Shown: positions 33,967 to 46,661 of the stretch, piece by piece
Layout: the number at the start of each line of letters is the position of its first letter
How positions within the stretch are numbered: position 1 is the first letter of the stretch
DNA from: Aralia elata
Taxonomy: Eukaryota; Streptophyta; Magnoliopsida; Apiales; Araliaceae
Length of the DNA: 64,000 nucleotides
NCBI GenBank assembly: GCA_034770075.1
Contig: CM068378.1
Span: 46,838,508-46,902,507 of the forward strand
Direction of reading: 5' to 3'
Notes under the pieces: generated by a model
The model's database searches: none
Told to the model about the DNA's origin: nothing
Seen by the model: only the letters and a program-made list of their open reading frames with translations
Translations under genes and position numbers: made by a program

Positions 33967-34882
33967 TAATCTCGTGATCACCGGGTCTCGTATCCGGTCG
34001 ATCGTCTCGTCGGGGCCGGGTCTCGTATCCGGTCACCCATCTCGTAATCGCCGGGTTTCGTCACCGGTCGATCGTCTTGTCTGGGCCGGGTCCCGTATCC
34101 GGTCACCCATCTCGTAATCGCCGGGTTTCGTCGCCGGTCGATCGTCTTGTCGGGGCCGGGTCTCGTATCCGGTCACCCATCTCGTAATCGCCGGGTCTCG
34201 TTGCCGGTCGATCGTCTTGTCGGGGCCGGGTTTCGTCGCCGGTCACCCATCTCGTAATCGCCGGTTATCGTCGCCGGTCGATCGTCTTGTCGGGGCCGGG
34301 TTTCGTCGCCGGTCACCCATCTATTAATCGCCGGTTATCCTCGCCGGTCGATTGTCTCGTCGGGGCCGGGTTTCGTCGCCGGTCACCCATCTCGTAATCG
34401 CCGGTTATCGTCGCCGGTCGATCGTCTCGTCGGGGCCGGGTTTCGTCGCCAGTCACCCATCTCGTAATCGCCGGTTATCGTCGCCGGTCGATCGTCTCGT
34501 CGGGGCCGGGTTTCGTCGCCGGTCACCCATCTCATAATCGCCGGTTATCGTCGCCGGTCGATCGTCTCGTCGGGGCCGGGTTTCGTCACCGGTCACCTAT
34601 TTCGTAATCGCCGGTTATCGTCGCCGGTCGATCGTCTTGTCGGGGCCGGGTTTCGTCGCCGGTCACCCATTTCCTAATCGCCGGTTATCGTCCCCGGTCG
34701 ATCGTCTCGTCGGGGCCGGGTTTCGTCGCCGGTCACCCATCTCGTAATCGCCGGTTATCGTCGCCGGTCGATCGTCTCGTCGGGGCCGGGTTTCGTCGTT
34801 GGTTACCCATCTCTTAATCGCCAGTTATCGTCGCCGGTCGATCGTCCTGCGAGTGTCGGGTCTCGTATCCGGTCACTCGGTC
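33967..34882. repeat. TatA 70-bp tandem array
   Basis: About 13 units of 70 bp; the marker CACCCAT recurs at 34034, 34104, 34174 and 34244, every 70 bases. Units are GC-rich with many CpG (CGCCGGTTATCGTCGCCGG). Related to the TatB array but organised as single 70-bp units. Open frames through it are repeat translations, not genes. Confidence 0.95.
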
Positions 34883-35008
34883 GAATTAAGAAGTCGTGTT
34901 CGACATCCGATTCATCAAAATCTCGTATTTTATTACCAAATTATGAGTCAAATGGGCTTTAGGATCGATTAAACTTGCATTGGACCAAGGGGGGATCACT
35001 GGGCCCAG

Positions 35009-35047
35009 CCGCAGATGGATCTACGGCCAAGATCGGGGCTATAAGCG
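35009..35047 (+). promoter_or_regulatory. TatA antisense promoter: palindrome plus TATA
   Basis: CCGCAGATGGATCTACGG (35009-35026, one arm mismatch) is followed 12 bases later by CTATAAGCG (35039-35047). The layout matches TatB at 59202-59144. The PMD gene A ATG is about 580 bases downstream. Confidence 0.65.
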
Positions 35048-35628
35048 ACCAGCCGCTTCCCAGATCTGTTACTTTCATTCCTACCCCACGCGATTTTCAG
35101 ACCTTTGCACGCCCTTTTGCCGAGTTTTTCCACCTTTTTTGCAAAAACCGCTCCGGTTAGATCGATCTACGCGTTACAGGTAACACTTTGACCGATTGTT
35201 TTTCAATTTCGTCAATGTTTTGCTATACATTTGCTATTCTGCACGTTTAGAGATATAAATGTATGCTTTGAAATGCTATGTCATGTATTATTGCATGTAT
35301 ATGCTATGTATGAACTGCGCAAGTCACATTTTATGCTCATGATGCGTTTCCACATTCTTGTTGTTTCTTTTGGAAGAAAATCATGCATTAGGGTAATTTT
35401 CATGCTGTAATTATCCATATAAATGCAATTTTGATCTGTTGTGGCTAGGGTTCATTGAAAAAAACATGTTTGGTATGCATGGGATGTCTGTTTTATAGAC
35501 GAAACTCTGCCGATTTTTTTTTTTTAACATGCATCATGCTGCATTAATACTATGATGATGATAGGAAATATTTGTGACATAATTCAAAAAAGGAACTTAC
35601 CTTCCTCCTTGCCTGTTCTATTCCAGCT

Positions 35629-37595
35629 ATGGATCCCGACGCTCCTAGTAGCTCCTCTGCGTCTCGGACCTCGGGCGTTCGCCGCCATAGGGCTGCACCT
35701 GCCCCTGCTCTGCCTCGGACCCGTCAGGCTCGCCGACTGGCGGAGGCTGTGATCCGGCCTGATCATCCCGATGTTGAGGAGGCTGTTCTCCTGGATGCTG
35801 CGGTAGAGGGGCCATCCTCTAGCACACCAGCTCCCTCTTCTCATCGCGCCCTATCTGGCGCCTCTGTTCAGATACCCGATCTGTTGGGTCGGGATCTCAG
35901 TCGTCACCCCTCCGCATCTCTTGTAGCTAACGAGGTATGCTTAAAGTACTCCTCTGAACTCATTCCCCAAATTCTGTTTAGATCTGGACTGATCCATTCA
36001 TTTTTTGTCACAGGTGTCCGAGTTCACCCAGCCGAGGGGTAACTGGTTCAACATCTACTCCCTCTACACCGCCTTGCACAGCGATTACCGCGCGGTGGTG
36101 GATTCCTGGGGCTTTCGTCATTTCTTCACCATCATTCCGCGCCAGTGCCCCTGGGGTTATATGCGAGCTCTGTCCAAGAGATGGTTTCACCAGACCCAGT
36201 CCCTTCACCTTTTGGACTGTGAGGTCGTGCTGACTCCCTGGGACTGGAGGTACATCACGGGTATCGAGTTCACTGGATCCCGCGTCCCTCTGGATCTTGA
36301 CATCACTCCCGTAGAGGTCAGACTTTTACTGGGTTTTGCTACGGATGACAGGGTCTTCAAGGCCCGCAGCATTCAGTCTGGAGCTTTGGCCGTGGATGCT
36401 GTTGGAGGCATATATGCGGCGCCATTCCCAGCAGATCGGGCCACTCGTGATATTCTGTTTCGACGTCTGTTCCTGACCATTATGAGGGGTTGTTTCCTAG
36501 GGAAAAACTCCTCTACCATCCATTTTAGCGTCGTCGGAGCCGTTAGGGATGTGGACCGGATTGGCGATTATGATTGGGGGTCATTCACCTTTGCCTACTT
36601 CCTCCACAGTCTTCGTCTTCGCTCGGAGGGTCAGACAGATGCTTGGCTCGGATTCTACCACTTTCTGTTGGTGAGCCTTCTTTTCCTCTTTTCTTACTGT
36701 ATTCCTCTTCATTTTATTTCTCTTTTCTGCATTTTGACAGTTGCTCTTGCCTTGTTTCTGTTCACAGTTCTGGGCCTACGAGCGACTTCCATGCCTGAGG
36801 CCTGTCACGACCCTCGGCTTGGACACTTATCCCAGGGGTCATCGGTGGCACCACAACACCTTGGAGGAGGTCCCTGTATCTGGCAGCTTTGCACACTGCC
36901 GCATTCAGCTGGAGCTGATCACCGCTGCAGATGTCGTCTGGACTCCTTATCTTTCAGAGCATCTGGCTGTGGGGTTCACTGATGGATATCCTTCCGGCCC
37001 GGAGTTTGCACTTCCCACCTGCCGCCTTACTTTGCAGAGTGTTGGGGGCTGGGTGATGTATCTGGGAGAGTGCGCATTCAGATGCATCACTTGAGAGATC
37101 CGCATCCCGCACTCCCTTCCTTTCACTACCTCCTGGCCGTTGGATTCTCAGCCTTCGGAGATCATGCTCGCGGGGGAGGATGGTCGGATGCTTTCTACTG
37201 GTCCCAGTACGAGCGAGGCCTTTCGCATCTGGTGGGTGCCCCGCACCATCGGTCCTCAGACTCGGGCCACATTCTTTCTTGGAGACATGGTTCCCGGCTC
37301 GGTGATGGTGACCGATTGGGCTGCCTGCGTTCGGAGTCCTACTCACGCTGAGCAGATTGCCACGCTGACCCGCCAGGTGGAGCAGTTATCCCTATATCTT
37401 CGGGTGTTAGGCCGGACCCCAGAGGATGCTTACGCCTACGATCCTGACAGTGCGGGTTATGATGCAGGCCCGAGCTCATCTGATGCCACAGCGCAACCAT
37501 ACATTCCTGACATGAATTTTGGACCTCCGACTTCAACGACTCCAGGGGATCAGTTCGAGGATCCCGCCTTCTTGGATGACCTTACCTTTGACTAG
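35629..37595 (+). pseudogene. TatA antisense gene A: plant mobile domain (PMD) protein, three exons
   Basis: Predicted exons 35629-35934, 36014-36670 and 36768-37595, with phase-0 introns of 79 and 97 bp (GAG|GTATGC ... GTCACAG; TTG|GTGAGC ... TTCACAG). About 596 residues. The N-terminus is rich in A, R and S. PMD hallmarks follow: WDWRYITGIEFTGS, DRIGDYDWGSFTFAYFL and, across intron 2, FYHFLL / FWAYERLPCLRP. The C-terminus has a leucine-rich helix (EQIATLTRQVEQLSLYL) and an acidic tail. A TGA at 37093-37095 in exon 3 replaces GGG of TatB. PMD proteins in Arabidopsis (MAIN, MAIL1) act in the nucleus. Function here is unknown. Confidence 0.85.
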
Positions 37596-37803
37596 ATTAG
37601 GCTAGGATATGGCTTTTGTACCTGCACCTGTTTAGATTTCTTTTCCATTTCATGCACTATGTATTGAACTTTTTATTTATTTATACACAGTTTTTTTTTC
37701 CTTATGAAATTCAATTGCTCTATTATTAACTGTCTGATGCATGCTTTTATTTATGGATAGAGAATGACCCCTGTACAGTCTTTTTGATACTATTTTTTCA
37801 CAG
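37596..37803 (+). other. TatA spacer between antisense genes A and B
   Basis: AT-rich, about 208 bp, no frame. It ends in TATTTTTTCACAG directly before the gene B ATG, an excellent splice acceptor; TatB has the same. Confidence 0.7.
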
Positions 37804-37923
37804 ATGTCATCTTCAGATGTCATGGTACGTTTGGATTCCATTCCTCCCACAGGGTTGGTCGGCAGTCTCCTCCGCTGGTTGGACAGTTTATCGCCGGCCT
37901 ACAAGGTTATCGCAGATGGCCTT
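37804..37923 (+). pseudogene. TatA antisense gene B, first 40 codons
   Basis: Begins SSDVMVRLDSIPPTGLVG, close to the TatB gene B start at 56339, and is cut by Cop3 at 37924. The remainder should lie outside the window. Confidence 0.85.
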
Positions 37924-39707
37924 TGTTAGGTTTGTATATAGCGCGAACATGCAATCAAATTACATAAATAGTGCGGAAGCGCGATAAAACGAATTTTAAA
38001 AAATTTATATAACCATCACAATGATCGATCAATGTGCTCAATTAACGATATAAACGAAAGAGAAAAAGAATAAGAATTATACCCTCGTAGAACAAAGCTT
38101 CCTCGGGTACAAGTTCAACTCCTAGTCCTTCGTGTTCTCCTCGAATGCTACGGTGTGATTCCTTCCTTTGATCAACGTTAGCCACCCAAGTGTTTGGCCT
38201 CTAGAAGTGATCCACCAAGGAAGAACAAGTATTCAAGAAGTTGGGTATTTGGCAAAACCCTAGTTTCTATCTCTATAGAAATTGTAAGTACTCTCCACAA
38301 TCTAATGCAAGAGTGTGTAACCCTAATCTTTGATAAGACCCCTCTTATTTATAGATATAGGAATAACCCTTCCCTAAACTATGTTCTATTAATTAATTCC
38401 CAATCCCTATTAGAAAATAAATAATAGTTCTATTAATTAATTTCCAATCCCTATTAGGAATTAAATAATAGTAATAGTAATAATAATAATAAGACTCCTC
38501 TTATTAATTTATATTTAATATTTCCAAAATATTAAATAATAAATATTAAGTTATTTAAGTTATTCTATCTCCATAGACAAAATTAAATACACTTAACTTA
38601 TTATTACAATTATGTCATTTACTTCTTAAATAAATATTTTCCTTTTGCGGTGTGACCCTTTAGGTTCTCCATATTAAACCGGTTGTGAATAAATCAATTA
38701 GAACAATTCTAATTTTATTTAAATAAATAAATTAAACTATTTAATTTATTTAAATAAATAATATTCATTCTACAATAAGGGTAAGCCCCCTTAGCGATCA
38801 ACGACTTTCCACATAATATAGATTTCAACATTAATCACAAAAGAACCTTTGAGTAAATAGTTACCGTACAATTCAATCCTTCTACCATACAATGTCCCAA
38901 TTAAATATAAGACATGGATTTACTGTCAAGTCTTATTTTATTTAATTATATGTATTTCGATTCCCAAATGCACAACTCTAAATAATGCAAATTAGAAACT
39001 CTTTTCTAATTTCATTCTTCCTTGGCCAAGGACTACTGAGTTATCATTTATCGAATCACATAGGACATTCACATCTTTTACTATACGAGGTAGATTCTTT
39101 GTTGATCATTTACCTATCTCCATGTACAACTAATTATACCCAATCATACCCTTTGATATACCCACAAGGTCTTAAGGGACATGTAAAAGTATAACTCATC
39201 ATACACAAGATACTATGATGATCTCAAGTCCAAGGATCACTTGTACTACTATCACTTGAGGAATTCCTATTGACAGGCGAGTAAAACTCCATTAGGTATT
39301 CCTTAGCGAGTTACGTTCAGTGAACTTATTCTCCAATAAGCACCTACATACATGCTTTAGTGTCTCCACACAAATGATTATGAGATCAATCATCCTCTTT
39401 CTAAGAGCAAGCAACGTATGTACTAATCTATCCGGATTCACTAATCCCCAATTTAGTAATCCAACGATTAGGAACAATTTTAGTTTGTGAGCTATCTTGA
39501 ATTTAGATCTCATTAGCATGATCACCATCATGATTCTAAAAGCATAGCTCAAAACTATGAGTTTATCACATTTAATATAACAGCACTATGTAGATAATAT
39601 AAAATGCCTTTTAAGAAAATCAATTCCTTTATTAATAAATGAATAAGATTACAAAGTATATGCTACATCATATCAAATATGATTGGCTTGTGTGCATACT
39701 ACTTTCA
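37924..39707 (-). repeat. Cop3 3' LTR
   Basis: 1,784 bp from TGTTAGGTTTG to ACTACTTTCA. The polypurine tract (minus strand GCAAGTGGGAGAT) follows at 39708-39722. A small segment next to the duplicated TTAATTAATTCCCAATCC block is missing compared with Cop2. Confidence 0.94.
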
Positions 39708-39721
39708 ATCTCCCACTTGCA

Positions 39722-41907
39722 CTAAAGCCAATCGCCATGGTATCTAATACCCATCTTCTCTAAGTGACGATCAAACTGCTGTTGAGTTAAAGCTTTAGTA
39801 AATGGATTTGCAATGTTGTCTTGAGAGTCCACACGCTCCAGGGTGACATCTCCTCTTTCAATGATCTCTCTAATCAAATGAAACCGCCGCAACACGTGTT
39901 TGGATTTCTGATGAGACCTGGGTTCCTTAGCCTGCGCAACAGCTCCATTGTTGTCACAGAATAAAGGTACTGCTCCTCTAATGCTAGGAACCACTCCAAG
40001 TTCAGTTATGAACTTCTTCATCCAAACAGCTTCCTTTGCAGCTTCACTTGCAGCTATGTACTCTGCCTCTGTCACTGAATCAGCAACTGTTTGCTGCTTG
40101 GAACTCTTCCAACTCACTGTGCCACCGTTTAAGGTAAACACGTACCCTGAAACGGATTTACTGTCATCTTGGTCCGTTTGAAAACTTGAGTCTGTATAGC
40201 CCTCTAGTTTCAATTCAGACCCACCGTAGACAAGAAATACATCCTTAGTTCTTCTCAAGTACTTTAGGATGTTTTTCACTGCCTTCCAGTGCTCTTCTCC
40301 TGGATTCGACTGATATCAGCTTGTTACACTAAGTGCATGAGCGACATCTGGTCTAGTACATATCATACCGTACATGATAGATCCTATTGCGGAAGCATAA
40401 GGAATCTTACTCATCCGGTCTCTCTCCTCAGGTGTCTTTGGGGCCTGTTTCTTGGAGAGATGTATTCCATGGCTCATCGGTATGAGACCTCTCTTGGAAT
40501 CTTCCATGCTAAACTTCTTTAGCATCGAGTCAATGTACTTTCCTTGGGTCAAGCCCAGCATCCTTTTAGATCTATCTCTATAGATCTTTATCCCCAAAAT
40601 ATAGGATGCCTCACCCAAGTCCTTCATGGAGAAGTGTTTAGATAACCAAATTTTGATCGACTGTAACATAGGAACATCATTCCCTATCAGTAATATATTA
40701 TCAACATATAATACAAGGAATGATATAGCGCTCCCACTAACCTTCTTGTACACACATGGTTCATCCTCGTTCTTGATAAAATCAAACCTTTTGATTATCT
40801 CATCAAAACAGATGTTCCACCTTCGAGAAGCTTGCTTCAATCCATAAATGGATCGTTGTAGCTTACAGACTTGGTTTGTTCCAACCGTTGAAACAAAACC
40901 CTCTGGCTGTATCATATATACATTCTCCTCAAGCTCTCCATTGAGGAAGGCCATTTTCACGTCCATTTGCCAGATCTCGTAGTCATAATAAGCTGCAATC
41001 GCAAGCAAAATCCGAATGGACTTGAGAATAGCTACTGGTGAGAAGGTTTCATCATAGTCAACTCCTTGTCTTTGTTTGAAACCTTTTGCAACCAGTCGAG
41101 CCTTATAGGTCTCTACCTTGCCGTCCACTCCAGTCTTTCTCTTAAAGACCCATTTACACCCAATAGGCTTAATGCCCTCAGGTGGTGAAACCAAAGTCCA
41201 TACTTGGTTTTCATACATGGAGTCCATTTCGGATTTCATGGCTTCTAGCCATTTCTCTGAGTCTTCACTACTCATAGCCTCTTCGTAAGTCAATGGATCA
41301 TCATCATCTATGATGCGTACCTCATCATCATCCTCTATGATGAATCCATACCTTTCAGGTATCTTCGGTACTCTTCCAGATTTACGAATAGGTTGTGGTA
41401 CAGTAGGTTCTTCTACTTGGTTAGGTACCTGACTTTGATTCGTAGTATTTTGTGGTTCTTGAACTTCTTCAAGATATATCTTACTCCCACTGACCCCTTC
41501 AAGGATAAACTCCTTTTCCAAGAAGGCAGCATGTTTCGCAACAAACACCTTTTGATCAGTAGAATGATAGAAATAATACCCTAATGTTTCTTTAGGGTAT
41601 CCCACAAATCTACATTTGTCGGATCTAGTCTTCAGCTTATCATGCTCAAACCTTTTGACATAAGCTGGACAACCCCAAGTCTTAACATGCTTAAGATTTG
41701 GTTTCCTCCCTGTCCATATCTCATATGGAGTCTTTGGGACGGATTTGGTAGGTACCTTGTTAAGTAGGTATGCAGCCGATTCTAGGGCATAACCCCAGAA
41801 GGATATTGGAAGGTCGGTAAAACTCATCATGGAACGAACCATGTCCAACAATGTTCGATTTCTCCTTTCAGATACACCATTCAACTGTGGCGTCCCTGAT
41901 GGAGTCT
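39722..41907 (-). pseudogene. Cop3 Pol: integrase C-terminal half, RT, RNase H
   Basis: From 41907 downwards: integrase from SGTPQLNGVSERRNR, acidic linker, RT with YVDNILLIGND (about 40705-40675; the second aspartate of YVDD is changed to N), then RNase H with LEGYTDSSFQTDQDD, TEAEYIAASEAAKEA and KHVLRRFHLI. One stop lies at 40316-40318 (CGA to TGA, a CpG transition) between RT and RNase H; otherwise the frame is open for about 725 codons. The RT change alone should abolish catalysis. Confidence 0.94.
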
Positions 41908-44515
41908 TGTGACGCCCCCAAATTCGGGTCTCCAAATACCCGGATCCGGTCATCACGATACAATCCAAACATTCACCTCTAACAACATATGATAACTAAA
42001 ATGCGGAATATAATAAACATACGTTGTTCATTACAAGGTGTTACTAGTCCCAGAATACAAAAACCTTAAACACTTACCCAAATCCATACTCTAAATAAAT
42101 GTCAGAGTTTAAATTACATTAACAGCAATTAACTATACGTGAATTTAAAATCTCCTACATGAAGTCTATTACTTCATCTTTTCTTTTCCTTTGTTCTTCC
42201 CTGACTTCTCGGGTTTAGCTGCAATAAAATTATGATATAGCAAGAATGAGCAACGAGTTTGCTCAGCAAGTTTAAAGTACAACAATAAGGATATATCATG
42301 ATGAAGGGAATATAGAAGGAGAATTCAGCAATTATCAGAAACAATAACAATCAATGCTTTTAGAACAATTGGTAGTCGAATAGACTTTGAACAATAACTT
42401 CCAAAGGAGTCAATAGCTAGTTGACCCTCTGGTTACTGGCTACAGAATAAGTACTTGAGGGGATCAGCCTCGCGTACGCTATGTGTATGCATAACATTTA
42501 ACTCTGCTATTTTTACCTTATTTTCGGTACATGGGGTACTCCCCTATAATAAAAGGGGTGTTCATTCAGTCTAAGAATCCTCACCATTGATTGGTTCGGA
42601 TAGCTTTTATAAATTTTCATATACGTGCCTGACCGAAACAAGGGTTCAGACTTAATCATGAATAGTTCATAAATTTCGGAACTTTAAATAGATATACGAA
42701 TTCAAATGCACGAGTGCGAATGTCAATAAATACATAGATGTGGAATAATTTTAAAAGTAATTAGACCACTTAAGGCATGCTTGGAGATAAGATTCCAGCT
42801 TAAAGAATAACTTGCAATAATATATACCTTTTTGCATGAACTAAAAATAATGCATAAGGTTTAGAAACTTGCTCAATGTAAAAGTTGAGTGAGGAAGAAC
42901 TTGCCTGATTGCTCAGCTACAGATAAGATATAGCTTTAATTAATTGATCTTGGATAACCTATCAGTTGGTAGAGTTGGTTTATCCATTAGCATTGCGTAA
43001 CTATACTCATTTAGGTTATTTATTTAGCAGATAAACAATTCACCGAATACCTTTAATTACTATTTAATCATTAACTAAAAGAAATTAAGTTAATGACCTT
43101 TAGTTATTATTTCGACAACTAATCATGCTTATTCAACTTAGCAATGTTTAGTAACCCAAGTTATTATTTACTGCACTAAATAATTAAGGCATCACTAGCT
43201 AACAGTGGCAACAACTAAATAGGTTGCTTAGCTATCATTCACTTTCGAAATTATTTCCCTTATTTAACATTAACTAGAAAATTAATGTATCACTCTACCC
43301 ATACTTAATTGTTAATAATAATTAAGTTCTTATTATCTTTATTTATTATTAAATGAGGAATAATAATTAATTTACTTTACTCACATTAGATCTTTAATAA
43401 CAATCAAATATTTAATATCTTTATTTATTACTCAATAATAAATAATTACTTTATTAACTTCATCCATACTTAATTATTATTTAAATTTAAATAATAATTA
43501 AATATTTGTTATCTTTATTTATCACTTACTGACAAATAATTAAATTATTAACTTAATTCATACTTGATTATTGTTTAATAGTAATTAAGCAATAATCAAC
43601 TATCTATTAGCTTTATTTATTATTTAAGGGTAAATAATAAATAATTAATCTATTAATTTTATCCATACTTGATTATTATTTAATAATAGTTAAACAATAA
43701 TCAAATATTTATTAGCTTTATTTATTATTTAAGGATAATAAATAATGAAATTATTAACTTTATTTATATTTAATTATTATTCAATATTAATTGCAGAATA
43801 ATTAAATAACTATTTTATTAACTTTATTCATATTTAATTATTATCCAATAATAATTAAATACTTATTACCTTTACTCATTGATAAATAATAATTGTTTTA
43901 TTAACTCTATTCATATTTAATTATTATCCCATAATAATTAAATATTTATTTCCTTTATTTATTATTCATTGATAATAAATAATTATTAATTTATTTTATT
44001 CCTAATTAATCACTGTTGAATGTTACTAAGCAATAATTAAATATTTACTATCCTTATTTAGTGTTTAATGTCAAATATTAAGTATTCATTCTATTAACCT
44101 TATTTATTTAATATTGATAATTAAATATTTATAATCGTTATTTATTATTAGATATCGAAAAATAAATAATTAATTTACTAATTTTACTTAATTATTATTT
44201 AATATTAATTAAGTAAATAATGAAATAATAATTATTTATTAGTGTATCAGTATAACTAAAATTGGTTTCATGGTATTACAAGGTAACAGGGCTAGTGTTC
44301 GCATCTAACAAGATTGTAAATTGGCGACAATGAATACCAACCTGCAACAAAACTGACTCAAGCATTATAACAAACAAGTATGGGGCACTCTACAATCCCA
44401 ACACTGGTCCATTCCTATACCAAATTTTGGCTACCCGAACCTTATGATTCTGTGAATCCAGATTTCCCAAAGTAAAGAAGGCACACAGTATAACTCAATA
44501 CCAGTTTATTCTCAG
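41908..44515 (-). repeat. Tek3 3' LTR, left part
   Basis: Starts TGTGACGCCCCC on the plus strand, the inverse of a chromovirus LTR end, and matches the Tek2 5' LTR in order (for example GAGCAACGAGTTTGCTCAGCA near 42249). Inserted in Cop3 integrase; the flank AGTCT (41903-41907) is probably its duplication. A very AT-rich block of ATTTATTATT-like repeats occupies about 43000-44270. TatB interrupts it at 44516; the rest is at 62381-63939. Whole LTR about 4.2 kb. Confidence 0.88.
43380..44230. repeat. AT-rich imperfect tandem repeats in Tek3 LTR
   Basis: Repeated variants of TTTATTTATTATT followed by AATAATTAAATA, roughly every 75-110 bp, at least eight copies. Strongly diverged. No gene. Confidence 0.7.
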
Positions 44516-46640
44516 TGTAGACACCCAAATTTTGCATTTCCTTCTACTAACCATGACAGGAGGGCGAAATCGTCAATTGAACCGGCTTGCGGGAGCAAAG
44601 GAGCGGGCACAAGGGCGAACGCCCGGCACCGCCGCAATGTTTTGGGCAGCCCAAGTCGACGTGACAGCAGAGCCGTCCGAAGCAGGCACTTCCGAATGAG
44701 GTGGCACGTCTCCCGGAAATTCCCGGACTGCAGAACACGAGCATGTCAGCGAAAACCGACGTTGCGGCACGGAAATCGAGGCGTGGCACGAAAATCGAGA
44801 AAGTCAAGCCCGCCAGCCGCGGATAGATCTGCGGCCAAGTGGGTGCGCCAGCACGGAAACCAGGAAATCAGCACTACCAGCTGAGTGCGATGGGAGGCGT
44901 GCCAGCTGGCCAGCCGCAGATCCATCTGCGGCCAGCCGCAGATAGATCTGCGGCTGGCTCTGGCCAGCCTATTTAAGCCAGCTTCAGGCAGCATACAGGA
45001 GGTTCAGCAAAAATTTGAAAGAGGAAGAATTCCAGCGGAAAACAGCAGCAAAAAATCGGAAATAGAGAGGAAAAAACACCATAATTTTGCAACAAAATAG
45101 GAGAGAAAGGAAGGAAAAAGTGAGGATTAATATCTCTTGAGTTGATTGTATCACATATACTTCTCCTTCTATTCGAATACATCAAATTCACATCCATTTG
45201 GATATCAATTGCAAGGTGAAATCTCTTTTGTTATATCAATTTCTATCATATTATTTGATTGAATTAAATGTAGATTTCATGAAAATTATTGTGGAACAAT
45301 GGATTAGGAATTATTAGAGAGGTTTCCATCGGAATAAATTTCTCCCTAATAATCCGATGATATCCATTGGGTGAGGTTTTGCTCGTTCATAACGATATAT
45401 ACATTAGGTGGAATTGATCTATTTAGATTGTTAATTTTGGACCATTGTGGGGCGTTAAACAATCCGTTGTTAGTTATGTTATTGTATCTATTTTATGTTT
45501 GTGATAAATTGTGGATGTGAGCCTAGGAGCGTGACGCCATGGTCCGAATCCGATGATGGACAAATTTTGACGTATGTATTTAGGAACAATGTAATCCTTC
45601 GTTGTAAACGTGTAACCGTCGGGCCTTAAAACGACGCTAAGGCGAGAATCGGGTTTAAGGCCCCATAAATAGTGAAGTATGCGATTGTAGGCGTGTGGGT
45701 TATTTTGATGGCTTACATGCCCATGAATAACCCTCACGCATATTAATGTTTTATTTGATTGACAATATTGAAAACTTTGATTTCAAAGCCAGACAAATGA
45801 AGATTTTCATAAAATCAATCAAACTAGGATATTAGAATCACAAGGTTAAAATTTGAGAAATGTTAATGAATATCGATTCCTATCTAACGAGAAAGCTAAA
45901 GAAAATCGTTTTCAAACATCACGAAATTTGATTTTAGAAATAAGTAACGTTTTATTAAATCTTTGTGCATAGGGTGAAAGAGATTCTAGAAATTGCCCGA
46001 TCATTTCACGAAAGCAACGTATAGATCTCGATTCCTATTTTGACGAAGGTTTAAAACTCTTGTTTTGCCAAAACGACACCTAATGAAAATCTCATAGTTT
46101 TGATAAATAAAAAATCAAATTTTTCTTATAACGAACCAAGCTTTCTCGTGTATACCGAAAAGACATTCCGAAGCGTTCTCAAATTAAAACACGATTTTCC
46201 CTAAAATCCAAATGATTCTTTCATACAAATTCATCACAACATTCACATAGGTACACACACATACACGCGCACTTACACACACACATTTCATGAATTAAAG
46301 GATAGGAAAGCATTGAGATCGCGGTAACCGTGTTTCACGGAAGTCGAGGGATGCCTAACACCTTCCCCTCACTTAAACAAGCCCCCGAACTCTATGAATC
46401 TCGATTCGCAGACCAATTAATTCGGAGTCACACATGAGCCAGCGATTTATAAAAAACGAAAACTCGGATGAGTTGGTACATCCATTTCAAATATACCAAC
46501 TGGCGACTCTGGTTAATTGGCTCATCATAAAAACGATCTTTCAAAACCCCGTCGACATCAATGCCGACCTTTTCCAAACGTCATCTAAATCAAAAGGCTA
46601 AAATTGGAAAAGACGAGAAAGCGAAAACCCGGCGTCGACA
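44516..46640 (+). repeat. TatB 5' LTR
   Basis: TGTAGACACCC to GGCGTCGACA. Three palindromes (44817-44834 imperfect, 44914-44931 and 44936-44953 perfect) precede the TATA box at 44970. A possible splice donor GCAAG|GTGAAA lies at 45215/45216. The small ORFs on both strands recur identically in the 3' LTR and are not genes. Confidence 0.97.
44914..44977 (+). promoter_or_regulatory. TatB LTR promoter: paired palindromes plus TATA
   Basis: CCGCAGATCCATCTGCGG (44914-44931) and CCGCAGATAGATCTGCGG (44936-44953), each with 8-base arms and a 2-base centre. TATTTAAG follows at 44970-44977. Each palindrome could bind a dimeric regulator. The same set in the 3' LTR is at 60647-60710. Confidence 0.75.
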
Positions 46641-46642
46641 GC

Positions 46643-46661
46643 TGGCGACTCTGCTGGGGAC
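46643..46661 (+). other. TatB primer binding site (tRNA-Arg type)
   Basis: TGGCGACTCTGCTGGGGAC begins two bases after the 5' LTR. This form, complementary to an arginine tRNA, is typical of Tat/Ogre elements. Confidence 0.8.

Larger units (their letters stand above)
31739..37923 (-). mobile_element. TatA: Tat/Ogre-type Ty3/gypsy element, 3' part
   Basis: Same family as TatB, opposite orientation and more diverged. Present: 3' LTR, polypurine tract, 70-bp tandem array, antisense promoter, antisense PMD gene A and the start of antisense gene B. It is cut by Cop3 at 37924; gag, pol and the 5' LTR should lie beyond the window. Left flank is AATAG (31734-31738); its partner duplicate is not in view. 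Confidence 0.93.
37924..41907 (-). mobile_element. Cop3: Ty1/copia element, minus strand, 3' part
   Basis: 3' LTR, polypurine tract, RNase H, RT and half of integrase, read leftwards from 41907. It is cut by the Tek3 LTR at 41908. Left flank is GCCTT (37919-37923). LTR and protein are very close to Cop2; both share an LTR duplication absent from Cop1. Its integrase-RT region overlaps that of Cop2, so the two are separate copies. Confidence 0.93.

Noticed and set aside
33967..34882. Regular repeats resembling a CRISPR array
   Set aside because: Units are contiguous and similar along their whole 70 bp, with no unique spacers, and the setting is a plant retrotransposon.
1480..39194. A 69-codon open frame present in all four copia LTRs (1480-1689, 8428-8637, 22998-23207 minus, 38985-39194)
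   Set aside because: Most differences among the four copies change the amino acid, so there is no sign of selection on the protein; it stays open because the LTRs are recent relatives.
22484..41907. Cop2 and Cop3 as two halves of one inverted element
   Set aside because: Both contain the integrase core end and RT, so they overlap and must be separate copies.
44547..45197. Small ORFs on both strands of the TatB LTR, repeated at 60280-60930
   Set aside because: Identical because the LTRs are duplicates; no domain, and they overlap promoter elements.
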